Positions 1 to 9,017 of a stretch of 64,000 nt of DNA are shown piece by piece (the first letter of the stretch is position 1; the number at the start of each line of letters is the position of its first letter). Below the pieces are notes generated by a model. It was not told the origin of the DNA, made no database searches, and worked only from the letters and a program-made list of their open reading frames with translations. The position numbers and the translations under genes are program-made. Where the stretch lies: positions 349,219 to 413,218 of the forward strand of contig NZ_LMUE01000012.1 of NCBI RefSeq assembly GCF_009766065.1, read 5' to 3'. Source of the stretch: Dyella sp. S184. GTDB taxonomy: Bacteria > Pseudomonadota > Gammaproteobacteria > Xanthomonadales > Rhodanobacteraceae.

Positions 1-7
1 GCGGGTG

Positions 8-892
8 TCAGGCGGCTCTGGCAGTGGCCTGCTCGCGCAGGCGCCCGAAATAGACGTCTTCCAGATCGGGTACAACGGCTTCGAAGCCTGCCTCCGGCCG
101 GGTGTCGGCCAGTACATGCAGCAGGGTGCGTCCGCCGGCGAGGCGGGTGGACAGGATGTTCATGCGGGCGCGGTAACCGTCCAGTTCGGCCTTGTCGATC
201 GTGCGCCGCCACACGCGGCCGTCGAGCGAACGGATCGCCTCGACCGGCTCACCACTCAGCAGCACCTGGCCCTGGCCGATGATCGCCATGCGCGAGCACA
301 GGTCGGTGACGTCCTCCACGATATGTGTGGACAGGATCACCACCACCCGCTCGCCGATTTCTGCGAGCAGATTGAGGAAGCGGTTGCGCTCCTCCGGGTC
401 GAGGCCCGCGGTGGGTTCGTCGACGATCACCAGTCGCGGATCGCCGATCAGCGCCTGCGCAATACCGAAACGCTGGCGCATGCCGCCGGAGTAGGTGCCG
501 AGCTTGCGCTTGCGTACATCCCACAGGTTCACCTGGCGCAGCAGCGACTCGACCAGCTCGCGACGTTCGCTTTTCACGGTGACGCCCTTGAGCACGGCGA
601 AGTGGTCCAGCATCGCCTCGGCCGAGACCCTCGGATACACCCCGAACTCCTGCGGCAGATAGCCGAGCAGACGGCGGGTGGCCTGCTTGTCGGCCATCAG
701 GTCCATGTCGTCCAGCTTGATCGTGCCCTCGTCCGGATCCTGCAGGGTGGCGATCGTGCGCATCAGCGACGATTTGCCCGCACCGTTGGGGCCGAGCAGG
801 CCGAACATGCCATTGGGGATGTCCAGCGACACGCCGCGCAGTGCCCGCACTCCGTTGGCGTAGGTTTTCGACAGGTCACGAATCGTCAGCAT
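8..892 (-). CDS. ABC transporter ATP-binding protein
   Basis: The 294-aa product is the nucleotide-binding subunit of an ABC transporter, predicted to act at the cytoplasmic face of the inner membrane. Walker A (GPNGAGKS) lies near residues 34-41, the signature SGGMRQR near 135-141, and Walker B with catalytic Glu (LVIVDEP) near 154-160, followed by an H-loop STH. The C-terminal ~70 residues are a divergent extension typical of exporter-type ATPases. The start was set at the ATG giving MLTIRDLSK; the open frame continues upstream, but that stretch does not resemble the family. No permease is visible; the partner is presumably beyond the left edge. Substrate cannot be inferred. Confidence 0.9.
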   Translation of the reverse strand: MLTIRDLSKTYANGVRALRGVSLDIPNGMFGLLGPNGAGKSSLMRTIATLQDPDEGTIKLDDMDLMADKQATRRLLGYLPQEFGVYPRVSAEAMLDHFAVLKGVTVKSERRELVESLLRQVNLWDVRKRKLGTYSGGMRQRFGIAQALIGDPRLVIVDEPTAGLDPEERNRFLNLLAEIGERVVVILSTHIVEDVTDLCSRMAIIGQGQVLLSGEPVEAIRSLDGRVWRRTIDKAELDGYRARMNILSTRLAGGRTLLHVLADTRPEAGFEAVVPDLEDVYFGRLREQATARAA

Positions 893-1121
893 GGCTTGCT
901 TCCCGGTACCGCTCTGAGCGGCGTTGGCTGAGCCCAGATTAGGGGAACGATTGAGGCAGTGCGTGCGCTCAAGGTCATGCATACGCGCGCGCATGGTAAC
1001 CGTCGAAAGAAGCTGCCGCACAACATCAGGCATACGAATCGGGCAGCGCTTCGTTATGATTGAGGCCTTGTCTGCGGCCGCCATCCCCGAGCGGCACGCC
1101 ACCGCCATTGCAGGAGTCATC

Positions 1122-2483
1122 ATGGCCGAGCTCAAAGAAGCCCTTGTTCCCGATATCGGTCACGCCGACGTCCCCGTCATCGAAGTGCTGGTCAAGGTCG
1201 GTGATCGCGTGGAGAAGGAGCAGAGCCTGATCACGCTGGAGTCGGACAAGGCCACGATGGAAGTCCCTGCGCCGTTCGCCGGCACGATCAAGGAAATGAA
1301 GCTGAAAGTGGGCGACGAGGTGTCGGAGGGCGCTGTGATCGCGATCATCGAGGCCGACGGCGCCGCTGCTGCACCTGCCGCCGAGGCGCCGAAAGCCGCT
1401 GCGCCAGCTCCAGCCCCGGCACCTGCGCCAGCCAAGGTGGCCGCGCCGCAGGTCGAGGAAAAGCCCGCGCCGATCGGCGGCCGCAGTGTGCTGCCCGGCA
1501 ACGTGCCGGAAGGCGACGTGTCGCCGGCTGCGCGACCACCGCTGGATGCACGCCTGGTAATGCCAGGCGATGCGCCGTACGCCAGCCCGGCGATCCGTGC
1601 CTTCGCGCGTGAGCTGGGCGTCGACATCACCCAGGTCAAGGGTTCCGGCCGCGGCGGCCGCATCCAGCGCGAGGACGTCAGCGCCTACGTGAAGCATGCG
1701 CTCGCTTCCGGTGCGCGACCGACAGCTGGCGCTGCGGCGTCGCTCGGCGGCCTCAGCCTGCTGCCGTGGCCGAAGATCGACTTCGCCAAGTTCGGCGAGA
1801 TCGAGGAGAAGCCGCTGTCGCGCATTCAGAAAATTTCCGGCGCCAACCTCGCGCGCAACTGGGCGATGATCCCGCACGTTACCCAGCACGATGATGCCGA
1901 TATCACCGAGCTGGAGGCCTTCCGCAAGAAGCTTGGCGAAGAGAACAAGGAGTTGAAGGTCACACCGCTGGTGTTCCAGATCAAGGCGGTGGTGGCGGCG
2001 CTGAAGCAGTTCCCGCAGTTCAACGCCTCACTCGACGAGAGCGGCGAGAAGCTGATACTGAAGAAGTACTTCCATATCGGCATCGCGGTGGACACGCCCG
2101 ATGGCCTGGTGGTGCCGGTGATCCGCGATTGCGACAAGAAGGGCTTGCTCGACCTTGCCCGCGAGCTGGGCGAGATTTCGAAGAAGGCGCGCGACAAGAA
2201 GCTGGGGCCGGCCGAGATGTCCGGTGGCTGCTTCTCGATCTCCTCGCTCGGCGGTATCGGTGGCACCGGCTTTACGCCGATCGTCAATGCGCCGGAAGTG
2301 GCGATCCTCGGCGTCTCCAAGGCGGCGACCAAGCCGGTGTGGAACGGCAAGGAATTCGCGCCGCGGCTGATCCTGCCGCTGTCGCTGTCCTACGACCATC
2401 GCGTGATCGACGGCGCGCTCGCCGCGCGCTTCGCGTCCTTCCTCGCCACCCAGCTCGGCGACATCCGTCGCCTGCTGCTCTGA
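1122..2483 (+). CDS. aceF: Pyruvate dehydrogenase complex E2, dihydrolipoyllysine acetyltransferase
   Basis: The 453-aa E2 core transfers the acetyl group from lipoamide to CoA in the cytoplasmic pyruvate dehydrogenase complex. One lipoyl domain (residues ~1-80, lipoylated Lys43 in the ESDKA motif) is followed by an Ala/Pro-rich linker (~85-110), a peripheral-subunit-binding domain (~153-190) and the catalytic acyltransferase domain with the DHRVIDG motif (His426, Asp430). The start is the ATG at 1122 preceded by CAGGAG; upstream in-frame codons do not fit the family. A single lipoyl domain is fewer than the three of E. coli E2. lpdA follows 14 bp downstream, so the two are probably one operon. 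The E1 gene aceE is not in the window. Confidence 0.96.
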   Translation: MAELKEALVPDIGHADVPVIEVLVKVGDRVEKEQSLITLESDKATMEVPAPFAGTIKEMKLKVGDEVSEGAVIAIIEADGAAAAPAAEAPKAAAPAPAPAPAPAKVAAPQVEEKPAPIGGRSVLPGNVPEGDVSPAARPPLDARLVMPGDAPYASPAIRAFARELGVDITQVKGSGRGGRIQREDVSAYVKHALASGARPTAGAAASLGGLSLLPWPKIDFAKFGEIEEKPLSRIQKISGANLARNWAMIPHVTQHDDADITELEAFRKKLGEENKELKVTPLVFQIKAVVAALKQFPQFNASLDESGEKLILKKYFHIGIAVDTPDGLVVPVIRDCDKKGLLDLARELGEISKKARDKKLGPAEMSGGCFSISSLGGIGGTGFTPIVNAPEVAILGVSKAATKPVWNGKEFAPRLILPLSLSYDHRVIDGALAARFASFLATQLGDIRRLLL

Positions 2484-2497
2484 CCGGGAGGATGACG

Positions 2498-4294
2498 ATG
2501 GCCAACACGATCGAAATCAAGGTTCCCGACATCGGCGGTCACGGCAACGTGCCGGTGATCGAAGTGCTGGTGAAAGCCGGCGACACCGTGGCGAAAGAAC
2601 AGAGCCTGATCACGCTGGAGTCGGACAAGGCGACGATGGAGATTCCCTCCAGCGCCGCCGGCGTGGTCAAGGAGTTGAAACTCAAGGTGGGCGACGAGGT
2701 CTCCGAAGGCGCGGTGATCGCCGTGCTTGAAGTTGCTGATGACACTGCTGCGCCCAAGGCCGAGGCGCCACAAGTCGAGGCACCACGAGTCGAGGCACCC
2801 AAGGCTGCTGCGCCGGCACCTGCTGCGAGCGCGCCTGCCGCGGCACCGGCTCCACAAGCCGCCGGTGCTTCCGGCCGCAAGGCCGACATCGAATGCAAGC
2901 TGGTCGTGCTTGGTTCCGGCCCGGGCGGCTACTCGGCGGCGTTCCGCGCCGCGGATCTGGGTGTCGATACCGTGCTGGTGGAACGCTATGCCACGCTCGG
3001 CGGCGTCTGCCTCAACGTGGGCTGCATCCCCTCCAAGGCGCTGCTGCATGCGGCCGCAGTGATCGACGAAGCGGCCTCGATGGCCGCGCACGGCGTCAGC
3101 TTCGGCGCGCCGAAGATCGACATCGACAAGCTGCGTGGCTTCAAGACCAAGGTGGTCGGTCAGCTTACCGGCGGCCTGACCAGCATGGCGAAGCAGCGCA
3201 AGGTGCGTACGCTCGAAGGCAACGGCAGCTTTGTCTCGCCGAACGAAATGGAAGTCCAGACCAAGGACGGCGTGAAGCTGGTCCGCTTCGAGAACGCAAT
3301 CATCGCCGCCGGTTCGCAGTCGGTGAAGCTGCCCTCGTTCCCGTGGGACGACGATCGCATCGTCGACTCCACCGGCGCGCTGGAGCTGAAGGACGTACCG
3401 AACAAGCTACTCGTTGTCGGCGGCGGCATCATCGGCCTGGAAATGGCGACGGTGTATTCCGCGCTCGGCAGCGAAGTGACCGTGGTCGAGTTCATGGATC
3501 AGCTCATCCCAGGTGCCGATGCCGACCTGATCAAGCCGCTGGCCAAGCGCATCGGCGGCAAGCTCAAGGGCGTGCATCTGAAGACCAAGGTGGTCGAGGC
3601 GAAGGCGACCAAGAAGGGCATCGAAGTCAGCTACGAAGGCGATAGCATCCCCGAAACCACCTTGTTCGATCGCGTGCTGGTGTCGGTGGGCCGCTCGCCG
3701 AACGGCGGCAAGATCGGCGCCGACAAGGCCGGTGTTGCGGTGACCGATCGCGGTTTCATCAACGTCGATAGCCAGATGCGCACCAATGTGCCGCACATCT
3801 TCGCGATCGGCGACTTGGTCGGCCAGCCGATGCTGGCGCACAAGGCCACGCACGAGGCGAAGGTCGCCGCGGAGGTCGTCGCCGGGCAGAAGAGCTACTT
3901 CGATGCACGGGTGATTCCGTCGGTGGCCTATACCGATCCGGAAATCGCCTGGGTCGGCGTGACCGAACGCGAGGCGAAGGAAAAGGGCCTGAAGATCGGC
4001 GTGGGCAAGTTCCCGTGGGCGGCCAGCGGCCGCGCGATCGGCATCGACCGCACCGAGGGCTTCACCAAGCTGATCTTCGACGAAGCGACCCATCGCATCG
4101 TCGGCGGCGGCATCGTCGGCGTGCATGCCGGCGAGCTGATCTCCGAAGTCGCGTTGGCGATCGAGATGGGCAGCGAGGCCGCTGATATCGGCCTGACCAT
4201 CCACCCGCATCCCACGCTGAGCGAGTCGATCGGCATGGCGGCCGAGGTGTACGAAGGCACGATCACCGACCTGTACCTGCCAAAGAAGAAGTAA
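2498..4294 (+). CDS. lpdA: Dihydrolipoamide dehydrogenase (E3) with N-terminal lipoyl domain
   Basis: The 598-aa E3 flavoprotein reoxidises dihydrolipoamide with NAD+ in the pyruvate dehydrogenase complex. Residues ~1-80 form a lipoyl domain (Lys44 in ESDKA), then an Ala/Pro linker, then the FAD-binding GSGPGGY motif and the redox disulfide in GGVCLNVGC (Cys171/Cys176). An NAD-binding GGGIIGLE motif and the C-terminal catalytic HPHPTLSE motif (from His569) complete the enzyme. The ATG at 2498 is preferred over 2492 because the GGGAGG ribosome site abuts the latter. The lipoyl-E3 fusion is known in several beta- and gammaproteobacteria, including xanthomonads. It probably shares a transcript with aceF. 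Confidence 0.96.
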   Translation: MANTIEIKVPDIGGHGNVPVIEVLVKAGDTVAKEQSLITLESDKATMEIPSSAAGVVKELKLKVGDEVSEGAVIAVLEVADDTAAPKAEAPQVEAPRVEAPKAAAPAPAASAPAAAPAPQAAGASGRKADIECKLVVLGSGPGGYSAAFRAADLGVDTVLVERYATLGGVCLNVGCIPSKALLHAAAVIDEAASMAAHGVSFGAPKIDIDKLRGFKTKVVGQLTGGLTSMAKQRKVRTLEGNGSFVSPNEMEVQTKDGVKLVRFENAIIAAGSQSVKLPSFPWDDDRIVDSTGALELKDVPNKLLVVGGGIIGLEMATVYSALGSEVTVVEFMDQLIPGADADLIKPLAKRIGGKLKGVHLKTKVVEAKATKKGIEVSYEGDSIPETTLFDRVLVSVGRSPNGGKIGADKAGVAVTDRGFINVDSQMRTNVPHIFAIGDLVGQPMLAHKATHEAKVAAEVVAGQKSYFDARVIPSVAYTDPEIAWVGVTEREAKEKGLKIGVGKFPWAASGRAIGIDRTEGFTKLIFDEATHRIVGGGIVGVHAGELISEVALAIEMGSEAADIGLTIHPHPTLSESIGMAAEVYEGTITDLYLPKKK

Positions 4295-4345
4295 GTCGCG
4301 CCGCCGCGATAAAACAAAAACTCGGGTCGCCCCGAAGGAGTCGTG

Positions 4346-6127
4346 ATGAGTCATTCGCAGATCCGGATCGGCGCTGCCGTCGCCTTGTTGGTGGGGCTGA
4401 CGGCCGCGACGAATGTCAGTGCCGATGTCGGCCGGGGTGATCGCTACTCCGGCCATCCCTGGGCCTCCCGTTCGCCGGTGCTGGCCCAGCATGGCATGGC
4501 AGCGACCGAGCAGCCGCTGGCCTCGCAGATCGCGATCGACATCCTCAAGAAGGGCGGCAGTGCGGTGGATGCCGCGATCGCGGCGAACGCGGCGCTCGGC
4601 CTGATGGAGCCGGTGTTGAACGGCATCGGCGGCGACTGCTTCGTGATCGTGTGGGATCCGAAGACGCACAAACTCTACGGCTACAACGGCTCCGGCCCGT
4701 CGGCAAAGGGCCGCGATCTGGCGAAGATGCAGGCCGAGGTCAAGGCCGCGTATCTCAAGGCCGGCCTGCCGGTGAAGGATCACATTCCCGCCGTCGGCTC
4801 GCTGCCGATCACCGTGCCTGGCACGGTCGATACCTGGGGCGCGCTGCACGACAAGTTCGGCAAGCTCTCATTGGCCGACGATCTGGCGCCGGCGATCGGC
4901 TATGCCCAGAACGGTTTCCCGGTCACCCAGCTGGTTGCCCAGTACTGGAAGGGCAACATGGCCGCGTTCGAGCGGATGCACGGGCTGATCGAGGAAAGTG
5001 CCAATGCGCGCCACACCTATTTGATCGACGGTCACGCGCCGGCCGAAGGCGAGGTGTTCCGCAATCCCGATCTGGCCCGCACGCTGACGCTGATCGCGCA
5101 GGGCGGCCGCGATGCGTTCTACAAGGGCGCGATCGCGCACACCATGGATGCCTACTTCAAGCGCATCGGCGGCGACCTGCGCTACGAGGACTTTGCCGGT
5201 TATCACGGCGAGTGGGTGACGCCGCAGTCGGTGAACTACCACGGTTACGACGTCTACGAACTGCCGCCGAACGGACAGGGCTTCGCCGCGCTGGAAATGC
5301 TGCAGCTGCTCAAGGGCTTCGACCTGAAGAAAATGGGCGTGGGCAGCGCCGACGCGCTGACCGCGATGCTGGAAGCCAAGCGCCTCGCCTATGAGGATCT
5401 GGCCAAGTACTACGCCGATCCGCGTTTCGTCGATGTGCCGATGAAGGGCCTGCTGTCCGAGGGCTACGCCGACCAGCGGCGGAAGCTGATTCATCTCGAC
5501 CACGCCAACGCGGACATCGGTCCCGGCGATCCGAAGCTGTTCAACGGCGACACCACGTACTTCACCACCGCCGACAAGGACGGCATGATGGTCTCGATCA
5601 TCCAGTCCAACTACCGCGGCATGGGTTCGGGCCTGGTCGCCGACGGGCTCGGCTTCATGTTCCAGGATCGCGGCGAGCTGTATTCGCTCAAGCCTGGCGC
5701 GGCGAATGTCTACGCTGCCGGCAAGCGGCCGTTCCACACCATTATCCCGGGCTTCGTGATGAAGGATGGCGCGCCGTACATGTCGTTCGGCCTGATGGGC
5801 GGCGACATGCAGCCGCAGGGTCACATCCAGGTGCTGACCAACATGATCGATTACGGCATGAACGTGCAGGACGCCGGCGATGCCGCGCGCTGGCGCCACT
5901 ACGGCAACGCCGAACCCACCGGCGAAGCCTCGCAGGGCATCGGCACGGTGGAGATGGAGTCGGGCTTCGACCCCGCGGTGAAAGCCGAGTTGGTCAAACG
6001 CGGCTACAAGGTCGTGCCGGGCACCGGCAACTTCGGCGGCTACGAGGCGATCATGTTCGACGCCAAACAGCAGGTGTACTGGGGCGCTACCGAGATGCGC
6101 AAGGATGGCGAGGTGCTCGGGTATTGA
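4346..6127 (+). CDS. ggt: Gamma-glutamyltransferase-family Ntn hydrolase, periplasmic
   Basis: The 593-aa product has a signal peptide (residues ~1-28) and the fold signature of gamma-glutamyltransferases, which self-cleave to expose a threonine nucleophile. The putative cleavage site is Thr403 in GDTTYFTTADKDG, followed by the conserved serine/glycine loop NYRGMGSGLV. Two things differ from classical GGT: the His of the TTH motif is Tyr here, and the substrate-binding Arg segment (RE.AP in E. coli GGT) reads GSGPSA. It may therefore act on another gamma-amide or acylated substrate, as some GGT-like enzymes do. The start is the ATG at 4346, five bases after AAGGAG. It stands 51 bp behind lpdA, with no obvious functional link. 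Confidence 0.88.
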   Translation: MSHSQIRIGAAVALLVGLTAATNVSADVGRGDRYSGHPWASRSPVLAQHGMAATEQPLASQIAIDILKKGGSAVDAAIAANAALGLMEPVLNGIGGDCFVIVWDPKTHKLYGYNGSGPSAKGRDLAKMQAEVKAAYLKAGLPVKDHIPAVGSLPITVPGTVDTWGALHDKFGKLSLADDLAPAIGYAQNGFPVTQLVAQYWKGNMAAFERMHGLIEESANARHTYLIDGHAPAEGEVFRNPDLARTLTLIAQGGRDAFYKGAIAHTMDAYFKRIGGDLRYEDFAGYHGEWVTPQSVNYHGYDVYELPPNGQGFAALEMLQLLKGFDLKKMGVGSADALTAMLEAKRLAYEDLAKYYADPRFVDVPMKGLLSEGYADQRRKLIHLDHANADIGPGDPKLFNGDTTYFTTADKDGMMVSIIQSNYRGMGSGLVADGLGFMFQDRGELYSLKPGAANVYAAGKRPFHTIIPGFVMKDGAPYMSFGLMGGDMQPQGHIQVLTNMIDYGMNVQDAGDAARWRHYGNAEPTGEASQGIGTVEMESGFDPAVKAELVKRGYKVVPGTGNFGGYEAIMFDAKQQVYWGATEMRKDGEVLGY

Positions 6128-6208
6128 AGCGACTGGTGCGGAGTGCCGAAAGCGCCGCCGCACCGCGTATCGCTGTGCATCGATACGGGACCGATCCTGG
6201 GCTGACGA

Positions 6209-6517
6209 TCAGGCCTGCAGGAACGCCAGCTTCCGCTCCCGCGGCAACTGCTTGATCGCCCACTCCGCACGCGAGGCGCTGGCGCGATCGGGATAGCTGC
6301 GAAAGCCCAACAACCGCAGCGGCGGGTTGGCGCGGGTATAGCGCGCGCCGCGGCCGGCCACATGGGCGGCGTAGCGTGCGTCGAGGCGGTTGGTGATGCC
6401 GGCATAGTAGCTGCCGTTGCGGCATTCAATCAGGTACAGGCACCACGTACCGCTGGCTTCCGCCAGCTGCGATGGGGCGTCGATGGGTGTCGTTGCGGCC
6501 ACGGGATTTCGGTTCAA
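6209..6517 (-). CDS. GIY-YIG nuclease-domain protein
   Basis: The 102-aa protein carries a single GIY-YIG domain: [17 protein letters not shown] holds the paired hydrophobic and Tyr/Gly motifs, then R at the helix (LDARYAAH) and a late Glu (SRAEWAIK). It belongs to the short stand-alone YhbQ/UPF0213-like group, whose members are suspected DNA nucleases of unclear role. The only start compatible with full domain length is a TTG at 6517; a GTG five codons in is the alternative, and neither has a good ribosome site, so the first residues are uncertain. It converges on the preceding ggt-like gene. Confidence 0.85.
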   Translation of the reverse strand: MNRNPVAATTPIDAPSQLAEASGTWCLYLIECRNGSYYAGITNRLDARYAAHVAGRGARYTRANPPLRLLGFRSYPDRASASRAEWAIKQLPRERKLAFLQA

Positions 6518-6594
6518 TCGTCGTTGGTGATTCGGGACAAGCGTGCCACGCCAGATTACTCTGCGCTGATCACGACAAGAACCATGAGGTCACC

Positions 6595-7395
6595 ATGTCA
6601 CTGAAGGTATGTGTTGCCGGCGCCACCGGCTGGGCCGGCTCCGAACTGGCGCGCGGTATCGCCGCGGCCGATGACCTCGCGCTGGTCGCTGCGGTGGCAC
6701 GCAAGCACGCTGGGCAGACGCTCGGCGACGTGTTGGGCGAGCCGCGACTGGCGACACCGATCTTTGCCAGCGCCACCGAAGCGCTGACACAGCCCTGCGA
6801 TGTCTTCGTCGAATACACCCGGCCAGACAGCGCGAAGGCAAATATCCTTGCCGCGCTGGAGCATGGCGCGCACGTGGTGGTCGGCACGTCGGGCCTCACC
6901 GACGAGGATTACGCGCAGATCGATGCGCTGGCTCGCGAGCGGCAGCGCGGCGTGCTTGCCTGCGGCAACTTTGCGCTGACCGCGGTGCTGCTGATCAAGT
7001 TTGCCGAGATGGCGGCGAAGCTCATCCCGCAATGGGAGATCATCGACTATGCCTCGGCCGGCAAACCGGATGCACCCAGCGGCACCGTGCGCGAGCTGGC
7101 CGGCCGGCTGGGCAAGGTGCGCCAGCCGACACTGGAAGTGCCGCTGGAGCAGACCATCGGTATGCGCGAGACGCGTGGCGGCACGCTGGCCGGCAGCCAG
7201 GTACATGCGCTGCGCCTGCCGGGTTTCGTGATCGGGGTCGAGACGATCTTCGGCATGCCGGACCAGACGTTGAGCCTGCGTCACAACGCCGGCAGCAGTG
7301 CGAAGCCTTATGTGGGTGGCGCGTTGCTGGCGATCCGCAACGTGTCGGGGCTGGTTGGCGTGCATCGCGGACTGGATGCAGTACTCGATCTGTGA
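6595..7395 (+). CDS. dapB: DapB-like dihydrodipicolinate reductase, atypical active site
   Basis: The 266-aa protein has an N-terminal Rossmann dinucleotide site (GATGWAG, residues ~9-15) and the DapB C-terminal domain with DAPSGT (Asp159-Thr163). DapB reduces the dihydrodipicolinate precursor of diaminopimelate and lysine in the cytoplasm. In canonical enzymes a catalytic His-His pair and Lys precede DAPSGT; here the segment reads YASAGKPDAPSGT, so Lys157 is kept but both histidines are absent. It may be a divergent DapB or a paralogue with another substrate. The ATG follows a TGAGGT ribosome site by four bases. It stands alone, with no other lysine-pathway gene near. Confidence 0.82.
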   Translation: MSLKVCVAGATGWAGSELARGIAAADDLALVAAVARKHAGQTLGDVLGEPRLATPIFASATEALTQPCDVFVEYTRPDSAKANILAALEHGAHVVVGTSGLTDEDYAQIDALARERQRGVLACGNFALTAVLLIKFAEMAAKLIPQWEIIDYASAGKPDAPSGTVRELAGRLGKVRQPTLEVPLEQTIGMRETRGGTLAGSQVHALRLPGFVIGVETIFGMPDQTLSLRHNAGSSAKPYVGGALLAIRNVSGLVGVHRGLDAVLDL

Positions 7396-7428
7396 ACGGC
7401 CGCGATCGAACGGCGCGTATCTCCTGCG

Positions 7429-7905
7429 TCAGTCGCGTCCATGCCTGTGCTGCTGCCATGAGCCCAGCAGCCACGACATGCCGATGCAACCGGCGAAGGC
7501 CAGCAGCCAGCGGATGGCCGATGGGCCGGGCGCGGGTAGTGCCGCGCTGATCGAGGGCAGCCACGTGCTGCCATAGATTACCGTCGCCGCGCCAGCGGCC
7601 AGTACGAAGACGATGACGAGGGAAATCGTCAATGCAAGTTCGAAGCGGGTGCTGGATGTCGGTTTGGCCCTCATGCCTGCGGCGGCCAAGGTGGCCATGT
7701 GCCGTGCGAAGTCGGGCGGCAGGGACTCCTGCAGCGGTTGCCGCAATGCATGCGCCAGCATCCGATAGCGCAAGGCCTTTGCATCATCGCCTGCGGGGTC
7801 GAGGTGCAGACGTTCGCGCCGCATGGCGCGCTCCTGCAGCAGCCATTCGCGTTCGTGGGCCGCGTCGTCGAAAGGAGGGATGGTGTCGTCGATGTCGTGA
7901 TTCAT
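7429..7905 (-). CDS. Predicted two-helix membrane protein, partner of the ECF sigma factor
   Basis: The 158-aa product has a charged cytoplasmic-looking N-terminal half (residues 1-85, rich in Asp, Glu, Arg) and two hydrophobic segments (~88-112 and ~130-148). It is translationally coupled to the sigma gene: its ATG overlaps the sigma stop codon by 4 bp. A small membrane protein co-transcribed directly behind an ECF sigma is the usual place for an anti-sigma factor. No zinc-binding anti-sigma motif (HxxxCxxC) is visible, so this assignment rests on context and topology only. Confidence 0.7.
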   Translation of the reverse strand: MNHDIDDTIPPFDDAAHEREWLLQERAMRRERLHLDPAGDDAKALRYRMLAHALRQPLQESLPPDFARHMATLAAAGMRAKPTSSTRFELALTISLVIVFVLAAGAATVIYGSTWLPSISAALPAPGPSAIRWLLAFAGCIGMSWLLGSWQQHRHGRD

Positions 7906-8480
7906 GCTGCAACTCCGGTCCGGGCTTCGAGTGCGCCGCGCAGGCGCAGTCGTGAGCGGAACAAGTGGCTCTTGATGGTGCCGCTGGCCAGCCCGGTGAT
8001 CCGGGCAATCTCGGGAATCGTGACTTCCTCAAGGTAATACAGCGTCAGCACGGTCCGCTGCAAGGGCGGCAATGCCTCGATGGCAGCGTGCAGGTGCTGC
8101 GTCGTTTCCGCGTCTGCGCAGGCAGCTTCGAGATCGAAGCCGTCGCCGATGTTTTCCACCAGCGCATAGTCATCGTCATCGGTGTTCTCGAGCAGCGGGA
8201 TGCGTTTGTGTTGCAGGTGGCGCAGCGCGATGGTGTAGGCCACGCGTCCGATCCACGATTTCAGCGCGCTCTCGTAGCGATACTGGTGCAGGCACTGATG
8301 CACGCGCAGAAAGGTGTCCTGGCACAGCTCGCGCGCATCCTCGGGGTGGCGCACCATCCGATGGATGATGTGCCAGCACAGGCCCTGATACTCGCGCACC
8401 AGGCGCTCGAACGCGCCCGGCCGGTTGGCCAGCACGGCGTCGACCAGTTCGCGGTCCGGGCTGCTGCGGATGTCTTCCAT
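7902..8480 (-). CDS. ECF-type RNA polymerase sigma factor
   Basis: The 192-aa protein has a sigma-70 region 2 (AFERLVREYQGLCW through the core-binding and -10 recognition helices, residues ~20-90) and a region 4 helix-turn-helix (VTIPEIARITGLASGTIKSH, ~145-165), with no regions 1 or 3. This is the extracytoplasmic-function class. The start was placed at ATG 8480; an in-frame codon 17 residues earlier exists, but the predicted promoter lies inside that stretch. A GCAACC-N15-GTATCC element ends about 8 bp before the ATG, suggesting autoregulation from a nearly leaderless transcript. It is followed by its putative anti-sigma gene. Confidence 0.9.
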   Translation of the reverse strand: MEDIRSSPDRELVDAVLANRPGAFERLVREYQGLCWHIIHRMVRHPEDARELCQDTFLRVHQCLHQYRYESALKSWIGRVAYTIALRHLQHKRIPLLENTDDDDYALVENIGDGFDLEAACADAETTQHLHAAIEALPPLQRTVLTLYYLEEVTIPEIARITGLASGTIKSHLFRSRLRLRGALEARTGVAA

Positions 8481-8488
8481 GCCGCAAG

Positions 8489-8516
8489 GGATACGCGCAT
8501 CGCCCCAATGGTTGCA
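8489..8516 (-). promoter_or_regulatory. ECF-type promoter for the sigma operon
   Basis: On the minus strand TGCAACC (8516-8510) is followed after 15 bases by GTATCC (8494-8489). GCAAC-type -35 and GTC/GTA-type -10 elements are common in autoregulated ECF systems. The element has the same geometry as its divergent partner, which supports both. The expected transcription start is at or within a few bases of the sigma ATG. Confidence 0.6.
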
Positions 8517-8526
8517 AGTGGATGGC

Positions 8527-8554
8527 TGCAACCGCTGTGAGGGTGGCTGTCTCT
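8527..8554 (+). promoter_or_regulatory. ECF-type promoter for the small membrane protein gene
   Basis: TGCAACC (8527-8533), a 15-base spacer and GTCTCT (8549-8554) form the mirror image of the sigma gene promoter. The two -35 elements make a perfect inverted repeat (GGTTGCA, 10 bp, TGCAACC). It would start transcription about 40 bp before the gene at 8603, making that gene a likely direct target of the sigma factor. Confidence 0.6.
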
Positions 8555-8602
8555 ATGGTCCCGACAGCCAATCATTCCACCATCACTCCCAAGGAGAGCC
8601 CC

Positions 8603-8929
8603 ATGAATTTCGGCGACTTTATCCCGATCAGCCTGTTCATCTGCATTGCCTACTCGATCAAGGTCTGCGTCGACGCCATGGTGCGCCGGCATATGGTCAA
8701 CGCCGGCGGTTCCGAGGATCTGGTCAATTCGATCCTGCGTGACGAGGCGCTGCGTCGGCGCAACTCCTCGCTGCGCTGGGGCATCGTGCTGGTGTCAGTG
8801 GCGGTCGGCTTCGGCCTGATCCAATGGTTCAACTGGCAGGAAGTCACACCCGGCCTGGTCGCCGTGCTGGCTGGTGCCACGGGCCTGGGCAACCTGGCGT
8901 TCTTCGCTATCTCGCGGCGGCTCAGCTGA
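8603..8929 (+). CDS. Small two-helix inner-membrane protein
   Basis: The 108-aa product has a hydrophobic N-terminus (residues ~7-25), a charged middle segment (DAMVRRHMVN... LRRRNSSLR) and two further hydrophobic stretches (~59-77 and ~85-103). The ATG is six bases behind an AAGGAG ribosome site. I do not recognise a family with confidence; small proteins of this shape are common behind ECF sigma systems in xanthomonads. It is transcribed divergently from the sigma operon and shares an identical-geometry promoter, so it is probably part of the same membrane-stress or signalling response. Confidence 0.8.
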   Translation: MNFGDFIPISLFICIAYSIKVCVDAMVRRHMVNAGGSEDLVNSILRDEALRRRNSSLRWGIVLVSVAVGFGLIQWFNWQEVTPGLVAVLAGATGLGNLAFFAISRRLS

Positions 8930-9017
8930 GTTGAGCGCGACGCGCCGTGCATCGGCGCGTCGCGCTTGCCAGCCTCGGCAGATATTCCCCCGCCGCCTCG
9001 CCGGAAGGAAAGCTACG

